A stretch of 64,000 nucleotides of DNA from Paraphaeosphaeria minitans (taxonomy: Eukaryota > Ascomycota > Dothideomycetes > Pleosporales > Didymosphaeriaceae), in assembly GCA_015832175.1 (NCBI GenBank), contig WJXW01000017.1, positions 868,001 through 932,000 of the forward strand, given 5' to 3'. The translations under genes were made by a program, and so were the position numbers. Position 1 is the stretch's first letter; each line of letters opens with the position of its first letter. Shown here piece after piece: positions 32,207 through 42,282 of the stretch. The notes beneath the pieces were generated by a model. The model was not told where the DNA came from and did no database searches. It was given only the letters and a program-made list of their open reading frames with translations.

Positions 32207-33999
32207 TGAGATGATGGGTGAAGACGCGTGCAAGCGCCTTCGTAGACAGAAAAGTGGTGGAGGGAGCGATGCCTACATCGTCGGAGCTATGAGTAGCTCC
32301 GCGTGGGGACCTCGGCATTTCTTCATGTGGAGCTCGTACCTACGGTACCGTAGGCCCCATAACGCAGCGCGAAGATGGCATCTCTACGCTCCAGGAGTGT
32401 ATCCATCCCTTCTACCTCCTACTTCGCTATTGACATCTTACATCAAAGCTACTCGAAGCGTCTTTTGCGCCATCTTACCGCTGGGCACAATGACTACCAC
32501 GAGTGACAACCCGACTCACGACTTCCTCAATGCCTAACGTATAGGTAAGAGGTGAATGCGCAGGATCCGAGCACTGGAAGCCAACGTCCCGGTCGGAGCA
32601 GTTACAGATGCACCGCGGAAGCTGTCCAAGTTCCAGAAGCTTGCAAGCGTCTTTACCCGTCGCAATGATGAGGCCAAGTCAACCTCCGATGAACAGAAAG
32701 CGAACACAAAGCCCTGATCAGGCGATATGGTCAACCGCCTGAGTGGGCTGCACAATTTAATAGGTATGCTGTCCATGGGCGGTGCGAAGGGCCACACGTG
32801 AGGGGCTGCGTCAGGTGCAGCAGGTCTCGGAGCTGCTGCGCGAGCGGGCGGCAAATGTTAAATCACAGATTGATACATCTTCTGAGCTTCAATCAGCTAT
32901 CTACCTAGGTACCTACCTAATAGGTACCTATCTAGCCGCATCTGAATTTTTCGAATGCTAGGTACCGTATAGATATCTCTGACACATCAACCCAACCACC
33001 ATCAGCCCCCACCATCATCGATTTCCCAATGCAGACGACCATCGGCTTGAAAAGTTCCCCGGTTTCCAAACAAGAAGCATCGAGTTTTGAGACGGTTGGT
33101 TTCGCACTTCGAAACGTGGAGCTGAAACGGTGGTCGATCGTGCCAAGACTTCGATTGGCTAGGTATGAGCACTGAGAGCACCGCACCGTAAATTTAGATT
33201 CCTCTTGGCCATGGCTTGTAAGAGGCTTGTCGGAGTTGGTTTTGATGGTATGTGATTCCTTGGCTGTGTTGCATCGACTCAATCTCCATGTGAGCTTACC
33301 GATCGCAATGGCAGCAAGTGCACTAGGATAATCGGCCAGGCAGTGTCTGTAATCACAGAAATGCAAACATTTTCTCTAGAGAGCTTCCATTTCGATCCTA
33401 GTTTCGATTTGAATCCGGCACCATCTTCAAACAAACACTTGGGGTCAAATCCAAATACGGATGGAAACATATGAAGCATCACACATATCAGAGTCAAAAA
33501 CATATCGAGCTTCGAAACGATATACCGTACCTCATGCACAGCTCTTGGCTACATCACTTTTACACCGAGCACCACTAGACAGATTGAGCCAAGGCCATTA
33601 GGAAACACTATAGCACAGCCAAGTTTACTCTAGGCATACTTTTGGGGCAGGAAGTACTGCGGTTTGACCACCAAACCGGGCTGTGATGTGCCGCAAGGCT
33701 CCTCAACCGAGGATGGACACTGACTATGGAGGCCGCTATTGGCTTATCCGGTCAAATTCCAAGAAATGAGGAGATCATGGCCACAACGTTCCCAACAAGC
33801 AAAACCGCATCTTGAAGATACAAATAGAACGATGGAAAGCCTCAATTGAAAGGGCATCCATTATTAGCATCCTCACATCTCTTCTTTACTTCTAATACAG
33901 TCGACAGCAAGTCTGCGACCCTTTGATTCTACATTATATCATTTACAGGTTGATCCTCTAGTTTCCTTTTCCCTTTGTTCACTCTCCACCACAATCACC
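32207..33999. other. Intergenic region with a possible gene remnant and repeat cluster
   Basis: 1.8 kb. At 32488-32870 several short coding-like pieces occur in one neighbourhood, separated by stops: MTTTSDNPTHDFLNA, then RKLSKFQKLASVFTRRNDE, then VNRLSGLHNLIGML, and in another frame LRQVQQVSELLRERAANV. They may be a decayed gene. A TACCTAGGTACC cluster is at 32901-32934. The rest holds the upstream region of the Egh16-like gene; nothing else recognised. Confidence 0.35.
32901..32934. repeat. TACCTAGGTACCTACC motif cluster
   Basis: Thirty-four bases of TACCTAGG/TAGGTACC units of the same type as at 20971 and 49701. Confidence 0.65.
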
Positions 34000-35048
34000 A
34001 TGCGCTACTCTATCATCTTCGCTGCCTCCCTCGCGAGTTGTGTCTCCGCACACGGTGTCGTCGTCTCAATGAACGGTGCCAATGGCGTCATGATGCCTGG
34101 TCTTACTATCGCCGATGGCACTCCCCGCGACTGCTCTTCCAAGTACGTCTGCTGACCACCCCATTCACTCTCGCTTACTAACCCCACCTAGCGGCTGCGG
34201 TTCCCAGGCCGACACTGCGATCATCCGCGACCGCGAAATTGCCTCCGGCCAGACCGGACCTCTTGGACGTACTCAGGGCAACGGCAACGTCGATGGCTCT
34301 GTCATGATCGCCGCCTTCATGGGCACTGGCACCGCGCCCACCAACCAAGGAGCCTCTGGCGCCACTGGTGTAGAAGACGACCTCTCCGGCACTGCGGCAG
34401 CCGGCAAGACCACCAAGAAGAGGCAGCTCCTCGGTGGCCTTCTCGGCGGACTCGGTGGCGGTGCGGGCGGCGCTGGCGGAGCCGGTGCCACCGGTATTGC
34501 TGGTCTTCTCGGCGGCGGTGGCGCAAAGGCTGAGGGTCCTCCTGAGACCCGTGTCGCCGCTGCTGCCGGGCAGGGCGCTATGAGTGGTCTTCCCACCGCC
34601 AATGCCGACGGCACGGTCGACATGACGTTCCGCCAGGTACACACACATCCCCCCCTCTCCTACATAATCAGACGCGGATTCTAACCCGCCCCAGATCAAC
34701 CAAGACGGCGCCGGCCCCTTCACCGCCGACGTCGACGGCACCTCCGGCGGCACCGACGAAGCTGCCTTCCAGAGCGCAGAAGTCACTAAGGACGTCCCCG
34801 GCCTCGGTGTGCAGGGCATCTCCCTTGCCACTAGCACCGAGTTCGACATGCAGATCCAGATGCCGGCCGGCATGACCTGCGATGCTACCGTCGCGGGCGT
34901 CAACAATGTCTGCGTTGCGCGCGTGCGCAACGGCGCGGCTGCTGGTCCCTTTGGTGGCTCAGTTGCCTTCACGCAGACGTCTGCGGCCCGCAAAAGGGCC
35001 ATTGCATACCGTCTTAAGAAGCGCATGGAGATTGGCAACATCCACTAG
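34000..35048 (+). CDS. Egh16-like (Gas1/CAS1-type) secreted protein
   Basis: Member of the fungal Egh16/Gas1/CAS1 family (DUF3129), secreted proteins often expressed in appressoria or during host penetration. Exons 34000-34142, 34192-34636 and 34695-35048 (donors GTACGT and GTACAC; branch CTAAC in both introns) give 313 aa. A signal peptide ends at VSAHG. The family opening HGVVVSMNGANG, then PRDCSS and NGCGSQADTAIIRD, is present, and the C-terminal domain reads INQDGAGPFTADVDG to VCVARVRN. Between them is a Gly-rich insert of about 50 residues after a KKRQ site that could be cut by a Kex2-type protease. Cysteines are in conserved pairs. The gene is isolated in a gene-poor stretch 1.2 kb upstream of the transposon region. 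Role in infection is inferred from family studies, not from this sequence. Confidence 0.9.
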
Positions 35049-36264
35049 ATAGTTTCATTGTGGATGGGGGTGAGAGGTTGGGGGGAAGGGGGTTGCATGG
35101 ATGCTGGTAAAATTTATAGGGGCTTGCTCGGTAGATACACAGATTACATACACTCGCTTGTCACGCCGAGTCTGGCTATGGACGGGTCTGGGACCTGGAT
35201 GACTAGATCGCGACCACGAATTTATTGTATCATTTTACTTAATCTCGATATGAGGCGCTTCTGTTACAGGTCGACCTTCAAAGACCGAAGCACGTGGAAG
35301 AAGGTGATGGATTTAAAGATAGAGTTATATCTGTATAGTGCCACTAACGTTTGACAAGATCTAGTACTTTAGGTACGATGATCGTAACATCCTGTTCGAA
35401 AAACAAGTCTTCAGTGTCTATGAAACTAAGTAGTATGCTTTGCGATTAGTATATTGTATACGGTACATGCTCTGCGGAAACGAGAGACATAGAAGCCATA
35501 CGATGATCCAACACATCCTGAATACGCAACCATGATGTCCAGCTCATCAACTATTAAACATGCCATTACGCCGAAAGGAGACGAAAACATGACAGCATTC
35601 CGAGACTCGCAATCCACGTTCTACACGTTATGCGTGTGCATTCATCCACCTAGAAGACAGCCGAATGGAATGAGTAATAACCATGTATCGGTGTTTCCAC
35701 TGCTCGCAGAGAACCAAGGAGCGGTCCGACTGGATATGACGACCCAAGAGGGTAATCCATCAGGGTTCACTGGTCTGGTCACAGGAGCCTTACCAGCTCT
35801 CGAACACTCAAATCACGTATTACGATTAGCTTCTACGCTACACAATGCAAGTTTGTGCGCAAAGATATGTGCTCTCTGGCGGTGGCTCTGGTAGCCGTTC
35901 AGCGTGTGCAACAGTACGTAGTACGTACGGGTCGACCATAGTACGGTTACGGTACGGGTGAAAGTTAGTACGGTACATATGGTACGGGAGGGATGTCTGT
36001 ACAATACTGTTCGTGCTTCGTAAGTACCAAAATTAAGCCTGTACGGAGCTAGTACAGTTTGAAACGTGTATAGACCTTTTAGTTAGGCACAGTATGTTTT
36101 TAAAGGAGTTTAGATCTGCTCTAAAGCCTAAGGTAGTCTAGATTTATTCTAATATAGGCTGGTTCTACACTCAAGCCTGGAGTAGCTTAGATCTATTATG
36201 CTGATTGTGCTGGGCATTGAGCAATCATGCGCATGGAGCGATCATGCTAGGCATGCTACACTAG
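35049..36264. other. Gene-free stretch with GTACGG repeats and AT-rich DNA
   Basis: No gene supported. From about 35905 to 35990 the sequence is dominated by GTACGG/GTACGTA units, and 36000-36240 is AT-rich with many TAG/CTA words, as expected of RIP-mutated repeat DNA. It borders the left inverted repeat at 36265. Confidence 0.45.
35905..35990. repeat. Degenerate GTACGG-unit repeat
   Basis: Repeated GTACGTA, GTACGG and GGTACGG words over about 85 bp. Imperfect; could be the end of an old transposon. Confidence 0.5.
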
Positions 36265-36404
36265 TAGGCCTGCGTTGGTTGTGGAGCAACGATTACCTAG
36301 GTACCTAAGGGATTGTGCTAGGCGCATGCTAGGCATTCTACCTATAGGTACAATATGTATGGCACGCGTTCTGAGGTTTGGCAAACTTTTGATTTTCACG
36401 ATAC
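36265..36404 (+). repeat. Left inverted repeat (TIR-like), copy A
   Basis: 140-bp sequence starting TAGGCCTGCGT that matches, in inverted orientation, 43511-43638. Shared blocks include GTGCTAGGCGC, GTATGGCACGCGTTC and GAGGTTTGGCAAAC. Compared with the right copy it has eight positions with T for C or A for G and about one in the reverse direction, and two short insertions. The outer end carries TA (36265-36266), as does the other copy, so the pair has the form of terminal inverted repeats with a TA duplication. Similarity stops at the outer end and at about 36404. Confidence 0.75.
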
Positions 36405-36538
36405 ATTAACATTAGTAGAATAAGTATTAGGAGTTAGGTTACGATAGTTGAAATGTGCCGTTTCGTTAGGCTGCGAAGCATTGTTAGGCTACGTAGTATT
36501 CTCAGGCTGCCTAAGGCCAATGTTTCTTGGCATTTAGG

Positions 36539-36550
36539 TAGGTACCCACC
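36539..36550 (+). repeat. Target-site duplication, 5' copy
   Basis: TAGGTACCCACC, identical to 42256-42267. The 12-bp direct repeat immediately flanks the LINE and defines its left end at 36551. Confidence 0.8.
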
Positions 36551-36650
36551 ACCCTCATAATTCTTTAGCGCGGCGGAGGAGACAGCTTACGTACACATTG
36601 CGAATACCGGAGTCCAATCACAGAGTGCGAAGAGACGCGGGGAGGCGGCG

Positions 36651-38105
36651 ATGCCGACGCGTCCCGGCGGGATGACCGACGAACCCCATACGAACGTCCC
36701 CCTACCAATCGTCGACGGTGACCAACCGGTACGCCCACAACGCGAATCAAGACCGGTTACCTTCTTCGACGGAACGACATGGCGAGGAACCACGACCGAA
36801 CCCACTACCCTCGACCCAGACGCTGCGCCAGACACGACACGAGTAAACCAACCATCGAACGTACCCGCAAATAAGACCAATCGCATCGCTAGATTACGAT
36901 CAAGGCAAAGGAGATCCCCAGAACCTCCACAAACCCGATGGGAAGAGATAACCTGGCTTATAGCAAGCCTACGGGACGTCATCACAAAACAGGAGCGGAT
37001 GATAGAGGGTATTAGAACCAACCTGGCCGCACTACAGAGGCAGAACGAAACGCTACAAGGCCAGAACGAAACGTTGCAGGACCAGAACGAGGCGTTAAGC
37101 GCGAGGGTTGACGAGCTTGGAAACCGGATAAAGGAGCTTCAGGAACATAGCAGCGCACATAGGAGTCAGAACGAGACGTTGAAAGAGGGTATTTCTGCCC
37201 TTAAGAGTGAGTTACAGACACTCGGTACGAATCGTCCATCATGGGCCGCAATCGCAGCGCAGGGTAACACAACAGCGCCGGGCAGGCCTCCATCGGTAAA
37301 CCCTAGCCCGAGCCAACAAGCAAACGAACAAAAGCTTCCGGGTATCAGTCTTGACCTCTCCGGTGTGATCAGCCCCCAATTTCAGATATCCAACACTAAA
37401 GAGATCAGAGATCGTGTCCGCCAGGCGTTTAACAGCCACGCGAATACCAAGGACATAGGCTGGTTTGGCATTGCGAGGACAGGAGCAGACCCAAACAGGG
37501 TCAAAATATGCTTAAGAACGCACGAGGAGGCAGCCAGGATCAAAAGGCATGACGAATGGCTTCAGTCCCATTTCCGAGGAGCTCGTGTCCAGGGCGAGCA
37601 ATGGTACCCGGTCAAAGTCGACAGGGTAAATAAGGCTAGCATATGTGATGATTCGAGAATTCACCTCCGGGAGGATGCCGGAGCGAAGATAGGTGCCGAA
37701 AACGGGGTCGTAGTCAGGAAATTACGCTTCATCGGCCGCCCGAACCCAGACAAGCTCCATTGCTCAGTCGTCCTCTTTCTCGCTAGCAAACAAGAAGCGG
37801 AAGAACTCATACGGCGCAAGTACCTAGATGTCGACGGTGAGGTAGCGTACACTAAAACCTATGAACCAAGGCCTACCCCTCGACGCTGTTTTAATTGCCA
37901 CAAGTTCGACGACCATGAGGCTCGAAGATGCCCGACCAGAGAGCCGACATGCGGATTCTGTGCTAGAACCGGTCACGTAGAACGCGACTGTGCTTCGGAG
38001 ACTCCGAAGTGTGTTAATTGCTCCGGCCCACATAAGGCCAGCGATAGAGGATGCCCTGAATATAAAAGACTCCTGCAGGAAGTAAATCCCCTACGCCATG
38101 CCTAG
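36651..38105 (+). CDS. LINE ORF1, gag-like nucleic-acid-binding protein
   Basis: 484-aa RNA-binding protein forming the retrotransposon RNP. The N-terminus is polar and proline-rich. A coiled coil spans residues ~120-195, built on near-repeats of QNETLQ, and presumably makes multimers. The central domain (~245-400) is the gag/RRM-like part. Three zinc knuckles follow at ~412-470: C-x2-C-x5-H-x4-C (CFNCHKFDDHEARRC), C-x2-C-x4-H-x4-C (CGFCARTGHVERDC) and C-x2-C-x3-H-x6-C (CVNCSGPHKASDRGC). Its stop codon (38103-38105) lies inside the beginning of ORF2, so the two are overlapped by 8 nt. No internal stops. The start at 36651 is the first ATG of the frame; a second at 36672 is possible. Confidence 0.9.
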   Translation: MPTRPGGMTDEPHTNVPLPIVDGDQPVRPQRESRPVTFFDGTTWRGTTTEPTTLDPDAAPDTTRVNQPSNVPANKTNRIARLRSRQRRSPEPPQTRWEEITWLIASLRDVITKQERMIEGIRTNLAALQRQNETLQGQNETLQDQNEALSARVDELGNRIKELQEHSSAHRSQNETLKEGISALKSELQTLGTNRPSWAAIAAQGNTTAPGRPPSVNPSPSQQANEQKLPGISLDLSGVISPQFQISNTKEIRDRVRQAFNSHANTKDIGWFGIARTGADPNRVKICLRTHEEAARIKRHDEWLQSHFRGARVQGEQWYPVKVDRVNKASICDDSRIHLREDAGAKIGAENGVVVRKLRFIGRPNPDKLHCSVVLFLASKQEAEELIRRKYLDVDGEVAYTKTYEPRPTPRRCFNCHKFDDHEARRCPTREPTCGFCARTGHVERDCASETPKCVNCSGPHKASDRGCPEYKRLLQEVNPLRHA

Positions 38106-41100
38106 AAGGTTCAAGGTCCTGCAAGCGAACGTAGGGCGAATAAGCGAAGTGCAGCACAGCATTATGAACGATCACGATCTTGAAGACTTCAGCCTACTTC
38201 TTATGTCAGAACCATATCTATTTCGTAACCAAGACGGAGAATACAGGGTAACCCCTCAATCTCACCCATACTGGACACCATTCCTCCCTGAGCACACGGA
38301 AGGGAGTCTACGACCTAGAGCGATGCTCTGGACACATAGAGATATTACAGCACGGCCGATATCGACCGAGTCCACCGATATAGCGGCACTCCTAATTGAA
38401 CTAGAGACTGGACCTTTACTCGCCATTTCAGTTTATATCCCCGCCAAATCGGATTCGGAGGACAGCGAACTGAACAGCAGACTTGACATAATTCGGAGGA
38501 CAATTGACACCACTCGGCGGAATCATGATAAAAGAGTCGAAATACTCATTGCCGGGGACTTTAACAGGCACGACCAGTTCTGGGGCGGTGACTTGGTTGC
38601 AACCTCCCAGCGCCAAGGAGAAGGTGAACCCATCATCCAACTCATGTCGGAACTCGATCTCCAGTGTCCACTCCCCAGAGGGATCGAAACTTGGATCTCC
38701 TATAATGGGGAACACAGTTCGACAATCGACTTAATCCTGGTAACACAAGAACTCGCGTCGGAAATACAGCGATGCACTACAGACTCGATGGCGCATGGCT
38801 CCGATCACCTAGCTATCTGCACGGAGTTTGCCATCGATCTTACGCACGAGAAAGGGACACCAAGAAAACTCTGGAAGAAAGCGCGCTGGGACCCAATTAG
38901 GAAAGTCGTCGCAGGAGAGCTGGAGCGCCGATCCCAGCCGGACATCCCGGGAGACGTAGACAGTTACTGCCAGTTTGTCACAGAATGCATAGCGCCAGCC
39001 ATCGAAAAATATGTCCCAGTGGCCAGACCGTCACCATACGCGAAGAGATGGTGGACGGAAGACCTAACGGAACTAAGGAAACACTACACGTATTGGCGTA
39101 ACAAGGCTAGCGCATCTCGAAGAGCGAATACACCTGACCCAGGCCTCCAACAGATGGCGGTGACTTGTAGGAAAAGGTACCATGACGCCATCAGAAACCA
39201 GAGGAAAACTCACTGGCAGGACTTTGTTGCCGAAGCCCGGAACATCTGGACCATAGCGCGGTACTTAGACCCAGCTCAGTGTGCGACCTTTGCAAGAATT
39301 CCAGCCATCAAAACCTACGAAGGGGTGAGCACGTCTAATGGCGAGATCGCTAGATGCTTGTTAGAGGAATTCTTTAAGCCCCCGCCAGGAGTCACCGAGG
39401 AGCCGGAAGACGAGAGGCCGCGAGAGGCTTTACCAATGGAACCACTCTCGGAGGTTGAAGTACAAAGGGCGATATTCGCGTCCAACCCATACAAGGCCCC
39501 GGGACGAGACGGCTTACCAGCCATCGTATGGCAGCAACTGTGGCCAGTCCTCAAACACCACATCGTAGCGCTATTCAAGTTATCACTCGAAACGGCGACG
39601 CTTCCATCGGAGTGGAGAGTAGCAAAGATTGTACCCCTGCGAAAACCAAACAAACCGGACTACACGGTAGCCAAGGCATACCGACCCATCTCCCTTCTCG
39701 CGACCCTAGGAAAGAGCTTAGAAGCAGTAGTAGCTGAAAGGCTATCCTTCCTAGCGGAGGCACACCGCCTGCTTCCAAAGAGCCACTTTGGAGCGAGGAA
39801 AGGCAGATCGACAACCCAAGCGTTGACTATACTCCAGGAAAGCATCTTCCAGGCCTGGAGGGATAAGAGGGTTCTAAGTCTGGTCAGTTTCGACGTAAAA
39901 GGCGCTTACAATGGGGTTAATATCGATGTCCTTGCGAAAAGACTAAGGAAGAGAGGAATCCCCAACGCATTGGTGGATTGGATAACTTGCTTCTGCAGCC
40001 AGCGAAAAGCGTCGGTCGTAGTAAATGGCCATACCACTGAGACAGTCGATCTACCACAAGCGGGCTTACCTCAGGGTTCCCCACTCTCCCCGATCCTGTT
40101 TCTCTTCTTCAACGCAGATTTGGTTTCATCCAAAATAAACCGCAACAAAGGGGCGATAGCATTTATAGATGACTACACAGCGTGGGTCACCGGAGCGTCA
40201 GATGGAGAGAACACCAACCTATTACAAGAAACGGTAGTAGCAAAAGCAGAACAGTGGGCACGGAGTAGCGGCGCCACCTTCGAAGCTGATAAGACGGCCT
40301 TCATCCACTTCACGCGCAGGAACAACACAGTATCGAGCAGCCCACTCTTCGTCAATGAAGAAGCGATACGGCCACAAACAGAAGTAAAGATTCTAGGAGT
40401 AGTTTTCGACCAGAAACTCCGATTTAGCCAACACACGGCCAGAGCGGCTAAGAGAGGAATTAGGGCAGCGCTAGCACTGAAGCGAATCAAAGGGATGACC
40501 GTAGGAACGGCGAGGCAACTTTTCACCTCAACCGTAACACCTACAGTCGATTACGCATCACCGATATGGTCCACAAGTCTGACAGGTCGTACAACTAAAA
40601 TGCTAAACCAGATACAGCGTATCGGCACGCAAGCCATAATCGGAGCTTTCCGCACAGTGGCACTAATCAGGGCCGAGATGGAAGCAGGTATCGAGCAGCT
40701 CACGGCCCGCATGCACCGCCAGGAGTATAAATTCTGGGTCAAATGCCACACTCTTCCCGTAAACCATCCCTGGTGGAAAATACGTCGGGGAATAGATACC
40801 AAAAACAAGCGCTTCCCGTCGCCGCTCCAGCGCATCGCAATGCAACTCGATTCGGTCGACCTCACGGAGATGGAAAGAATCGATCCATTCTGCATACCCC
40901 CTTGGCAACAAGGGATAGAAGCACAGATCCTCGAGGGAGAGGAAGCACAAAAATGGGCAGAAGACTCCGACGAGTTAAAAGTTTTTGTGGATGCCTCATA
41001 CCGAGGACACAACGCAGGAGTAGGGGTCTATCATTCGGCCAGAAGAAGTGACAACTCGGTAGTCGAACACCGCGAGGCGGTAAAGATCGGGAAGAACGCT

Positions 41101-41928
41101 GGATACACATCCACCCATGTCGAACTCACTGCGATTCAAGCCGCACTGGAACTCATTTCAGCAATATGGTCACCCGACACGATCGCCCGATTTGGCAACA
41201 AGGCCAGAGATCTCACGTATGTGATAGTGAGCGACAGTCAATCAGCGATCAGAGCAGTGTCGCGCCCCTCTCGCCAAAGTGGCCAGGCGGTGATCCGACT
41301 GATTGTAAACACCACAATGGAAATTAAAAGAAGGGGAGGCCCACATATCCGCCTCCAATGGGTCCCCGCTCACGCTATGGTAGTGGGAGACGAGATCGCA
41401 GATGAGCTGGCAAAGCAAGCAACGGAAGGGACCCTGGACCCTATTCCTGGGCTTACGTTGTCGGCAGCTCTCAAGAAGACTCTCTCATGCATACCGAAGA
41501 TAAAGCTCGAGAAACCGGTCGACATAGACACAGCACTTCCTGGAAAGCATACGAAAAGCATCTATGATCTACAAACCTACAAGAGAGCAGCAGTGCTATG
41601 CCAACTGCGCACAGGGAAATGCCGGTTAAACAGTTATCTAGCCAAGATAGGTGCTACCAATTCGGACAGATGCACCTGCCGGGGACGCCAGCCGGAAACG
41701 GTACGCCATTTCGTGTTCGAATGCCCGCTGTGGAAAGAAGAACGCAAAACGCTCCAGGAAGTCGCAGGCAACAGATGGGGAGATCTATCCTTCTTTCTAG
41801 GAGGTCGATCTGAACAGCGGCTTCCGTCCGGTGAGCTCTTGGATGGGAAAGCCGAATCCTGGAAACCAAATCTCGACGTAGTCAACCAGACCATTGAATT
41901 TGCAATGGCCACCGGACGGTTATGCTAA
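38098..41928 (+). CDS. LINE ORF2: endonuclease, reverse transcriptase, RNase H
   Basis: 1276-aa polyprotein that nicks target DNA and primes reverse transcription there. The apurinic-type endonuclease is at ~1-240 (SEPYL, IAGDFNRHDQFWG and GSDHLAI). The reverse transcriptase is at ~500-780, with YRPISLL, FDVKGAYNGV, GLPQGSPLSPILF and the catalytic FIDDY (about residue 690). RNase H spans ~958-1110 with its acidic residues in FVDAS, HVELTA, SDSQ and EIADELAK. A C-terminal zinc motif (CTCRGRQ... H-x4-C, ~1190-1212) is typical of LINEs. All catalytic residues are present, so enzyme activity is plausible. The start ATG overlaps the ORF1 stop (ATGCCTAG), suggesting translation by termination-reinitiation. 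Confidence 0.95.
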   Translation: MPRRFKVLQANVGRISEVQHSIMNDHDLEDFSLLLMSEPYLFRNQDGEYRVTPQSHPYWTPFLPEHTEGSLRPRAMLWTHRDITARPISTESTDIAALLIELETGPLLAISVYIPAKSDSEDSELNSRLDIIRRTIDTTRRNHDKRVEILIAGDFNRHDQFWGGDLVATSQRQGEGEPIIQLMSELDLQCPLPRGIETWISYNGEHSSTIDLILVTQELASEIQRCTTDSMAHGSDHLAICTEFAIDLTHEKGTPRKLWKKARWDPIRKVVAGELERRSQPDIPGDVDSYCQFVTECIAPAIEKYVPVARPSPYAKRWWTEDLTELRKHYTYWRNKASASRRANTPDPGLQQMAVTCRKRYHDAIRNQRKTHWQDFVAEARNIWTIARYLDPAQCATFARIPAIKTYEGVSTSNGEIARCLLEEFFKPPPGVTEEPEDERPREALPMEPLSEVEVQRAIFASNPYKAPGRDGLPAIVWQQLWPVLKHHIVALFKLSLETATLPSEWRVAKIVPLRKPNKPDYTVAKAYRPISLLATLGKSLEAVVAERLSFLAEAHRLLPKSHFGARKGRSTTQALTILQESIFQAWRDKRVLSLVSFDVKGAYNGVNIDVLAKRLRKRGIPNALVDWITCFCSQRKASVVVNGHTTETVDLPQAGLPQGSPLSPILFLFFNADLVSSKINRNKGAIAFIDDYTAWVTGASDGENTNLLQETVVAKAEQWARSSGATFEADKTAFIHFTRRNNTVSSSPLFVNEEAIRPQTEVKILGVVFDQKLRFSQHTARAAKRGIRAALALKRIKGMTVGTARQLFTSTVTPTVDYASPIWSTSLTGRTTKMLNQIQRIGTQAIIGAFRTVALIRAEMEAGIEQLTARMHRQEYKFWVKCHTLPVNHPWWKIRRGIDTKNKRFPSPLQRIAMQLDSVDLTEMERIDPFCIPPWQQGIEAQILEGEEAQKWAEDSDELKVFVDASYRGHNAGVGVYHSARRSDNSVVEHREAVKIGKNAGYTSTHVELTAIQAALELISAIWSPDTIARFGNKARDLTYVIVSDSQSAIRAVSRPSRQSGQAVIRLIVNTTMEIKRRGGPHIRLQWVPAHAMVVGDEIADELAKQATEGTLDPIPGLTLSAALKKTLSCIPKIKLEKPVDIDTALPGKHTKSIYDLQTYKRAAVLCQLRTGKCRLNSYLAKIGATNSDRCTCRGRQPETVRHFVFECPLWKEERKTLQEVAGNRWGDLSFFLGGRSEQRLPSGELLDGKAESWKPNLDVVNQTIEFAMATGRLC

Positions 41929-42255
41929 CCATAAACTCTGACCTTAGACATTCCCCAGGATACTCCCACAATATCTCCCGTTTGGACTCGAAGTCGACTG
42001 GCCGGTAACAAGAAAGCCGACGACCGGGAAATTGCTCTCGGAGGCGCAGTGCAGGTAGGGGTAAGGAGGATCTCTGGGTGGACACCTAGTGTTGGCAACA
42101 GTTGATACAGGAAGGTGAGGACGAAGCGCGTCGGGCTTAGAATGAAACGGGGACTCGACGGAATTTCATTGGCCGGAAGAGACAGAAGTAGTTTAGGCAG
42201 CCTACGGGCCGAAAGGCACCCGAGTGGCGTAAGAATAAACCAAACCAAACCAAAC

Positions 42256-42267
42256 TAGGTACCCACC
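42256..42267 (+). repeat. Target-site duplication, 3' copy
   Basis: TAGGTACCCACC, directly after the AAACC tail of the LINE; identical to 36539-36550. Confidence 0.8.
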
Positions 42268-42282
42268 CAATAGTGGGGTAGG

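Larger units (their letters stand above)
36551..42255 (+). mobile_element. Non-LTR retrotransposon (LINE, Tad-like), apparently full-length
   Basis: 5705-bp element: 100-bp 5' UTR, ORF1 (36651-38105), ORF2 (38098-41928), 3' UTR of about 330 bp ending in AAACC repeats (42235-42255) in place of a poly(A). The flanking 12-bp duplication marks both ends, and no LTR or TIR belongs to it. The order endonuclease, reverse transcriptase, RNase H, with CCHC knuckles in ORF1, fits the fungal Tad clade of the I group. Both ORFs are open along their whole length and GC content is normal, so the copy has escaped RIP and looks recently active. It is inserted 28 bp from the TATA element of the SDR gene, in the same orientation. 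Confidence 0.9.

Noticed and set aside
31223..32209. 328-aa open frame on the + strand
   Set aside because: It lies antisense to the ketopantoate reductase, whose motifs are complete; the frame has no motif and reflects codon composition.
34178..35041. 287-aa open frame on the minus strand
   Set aside because: Antisense to the Egh16-like gene; it ignores that gene's well-supported introns.
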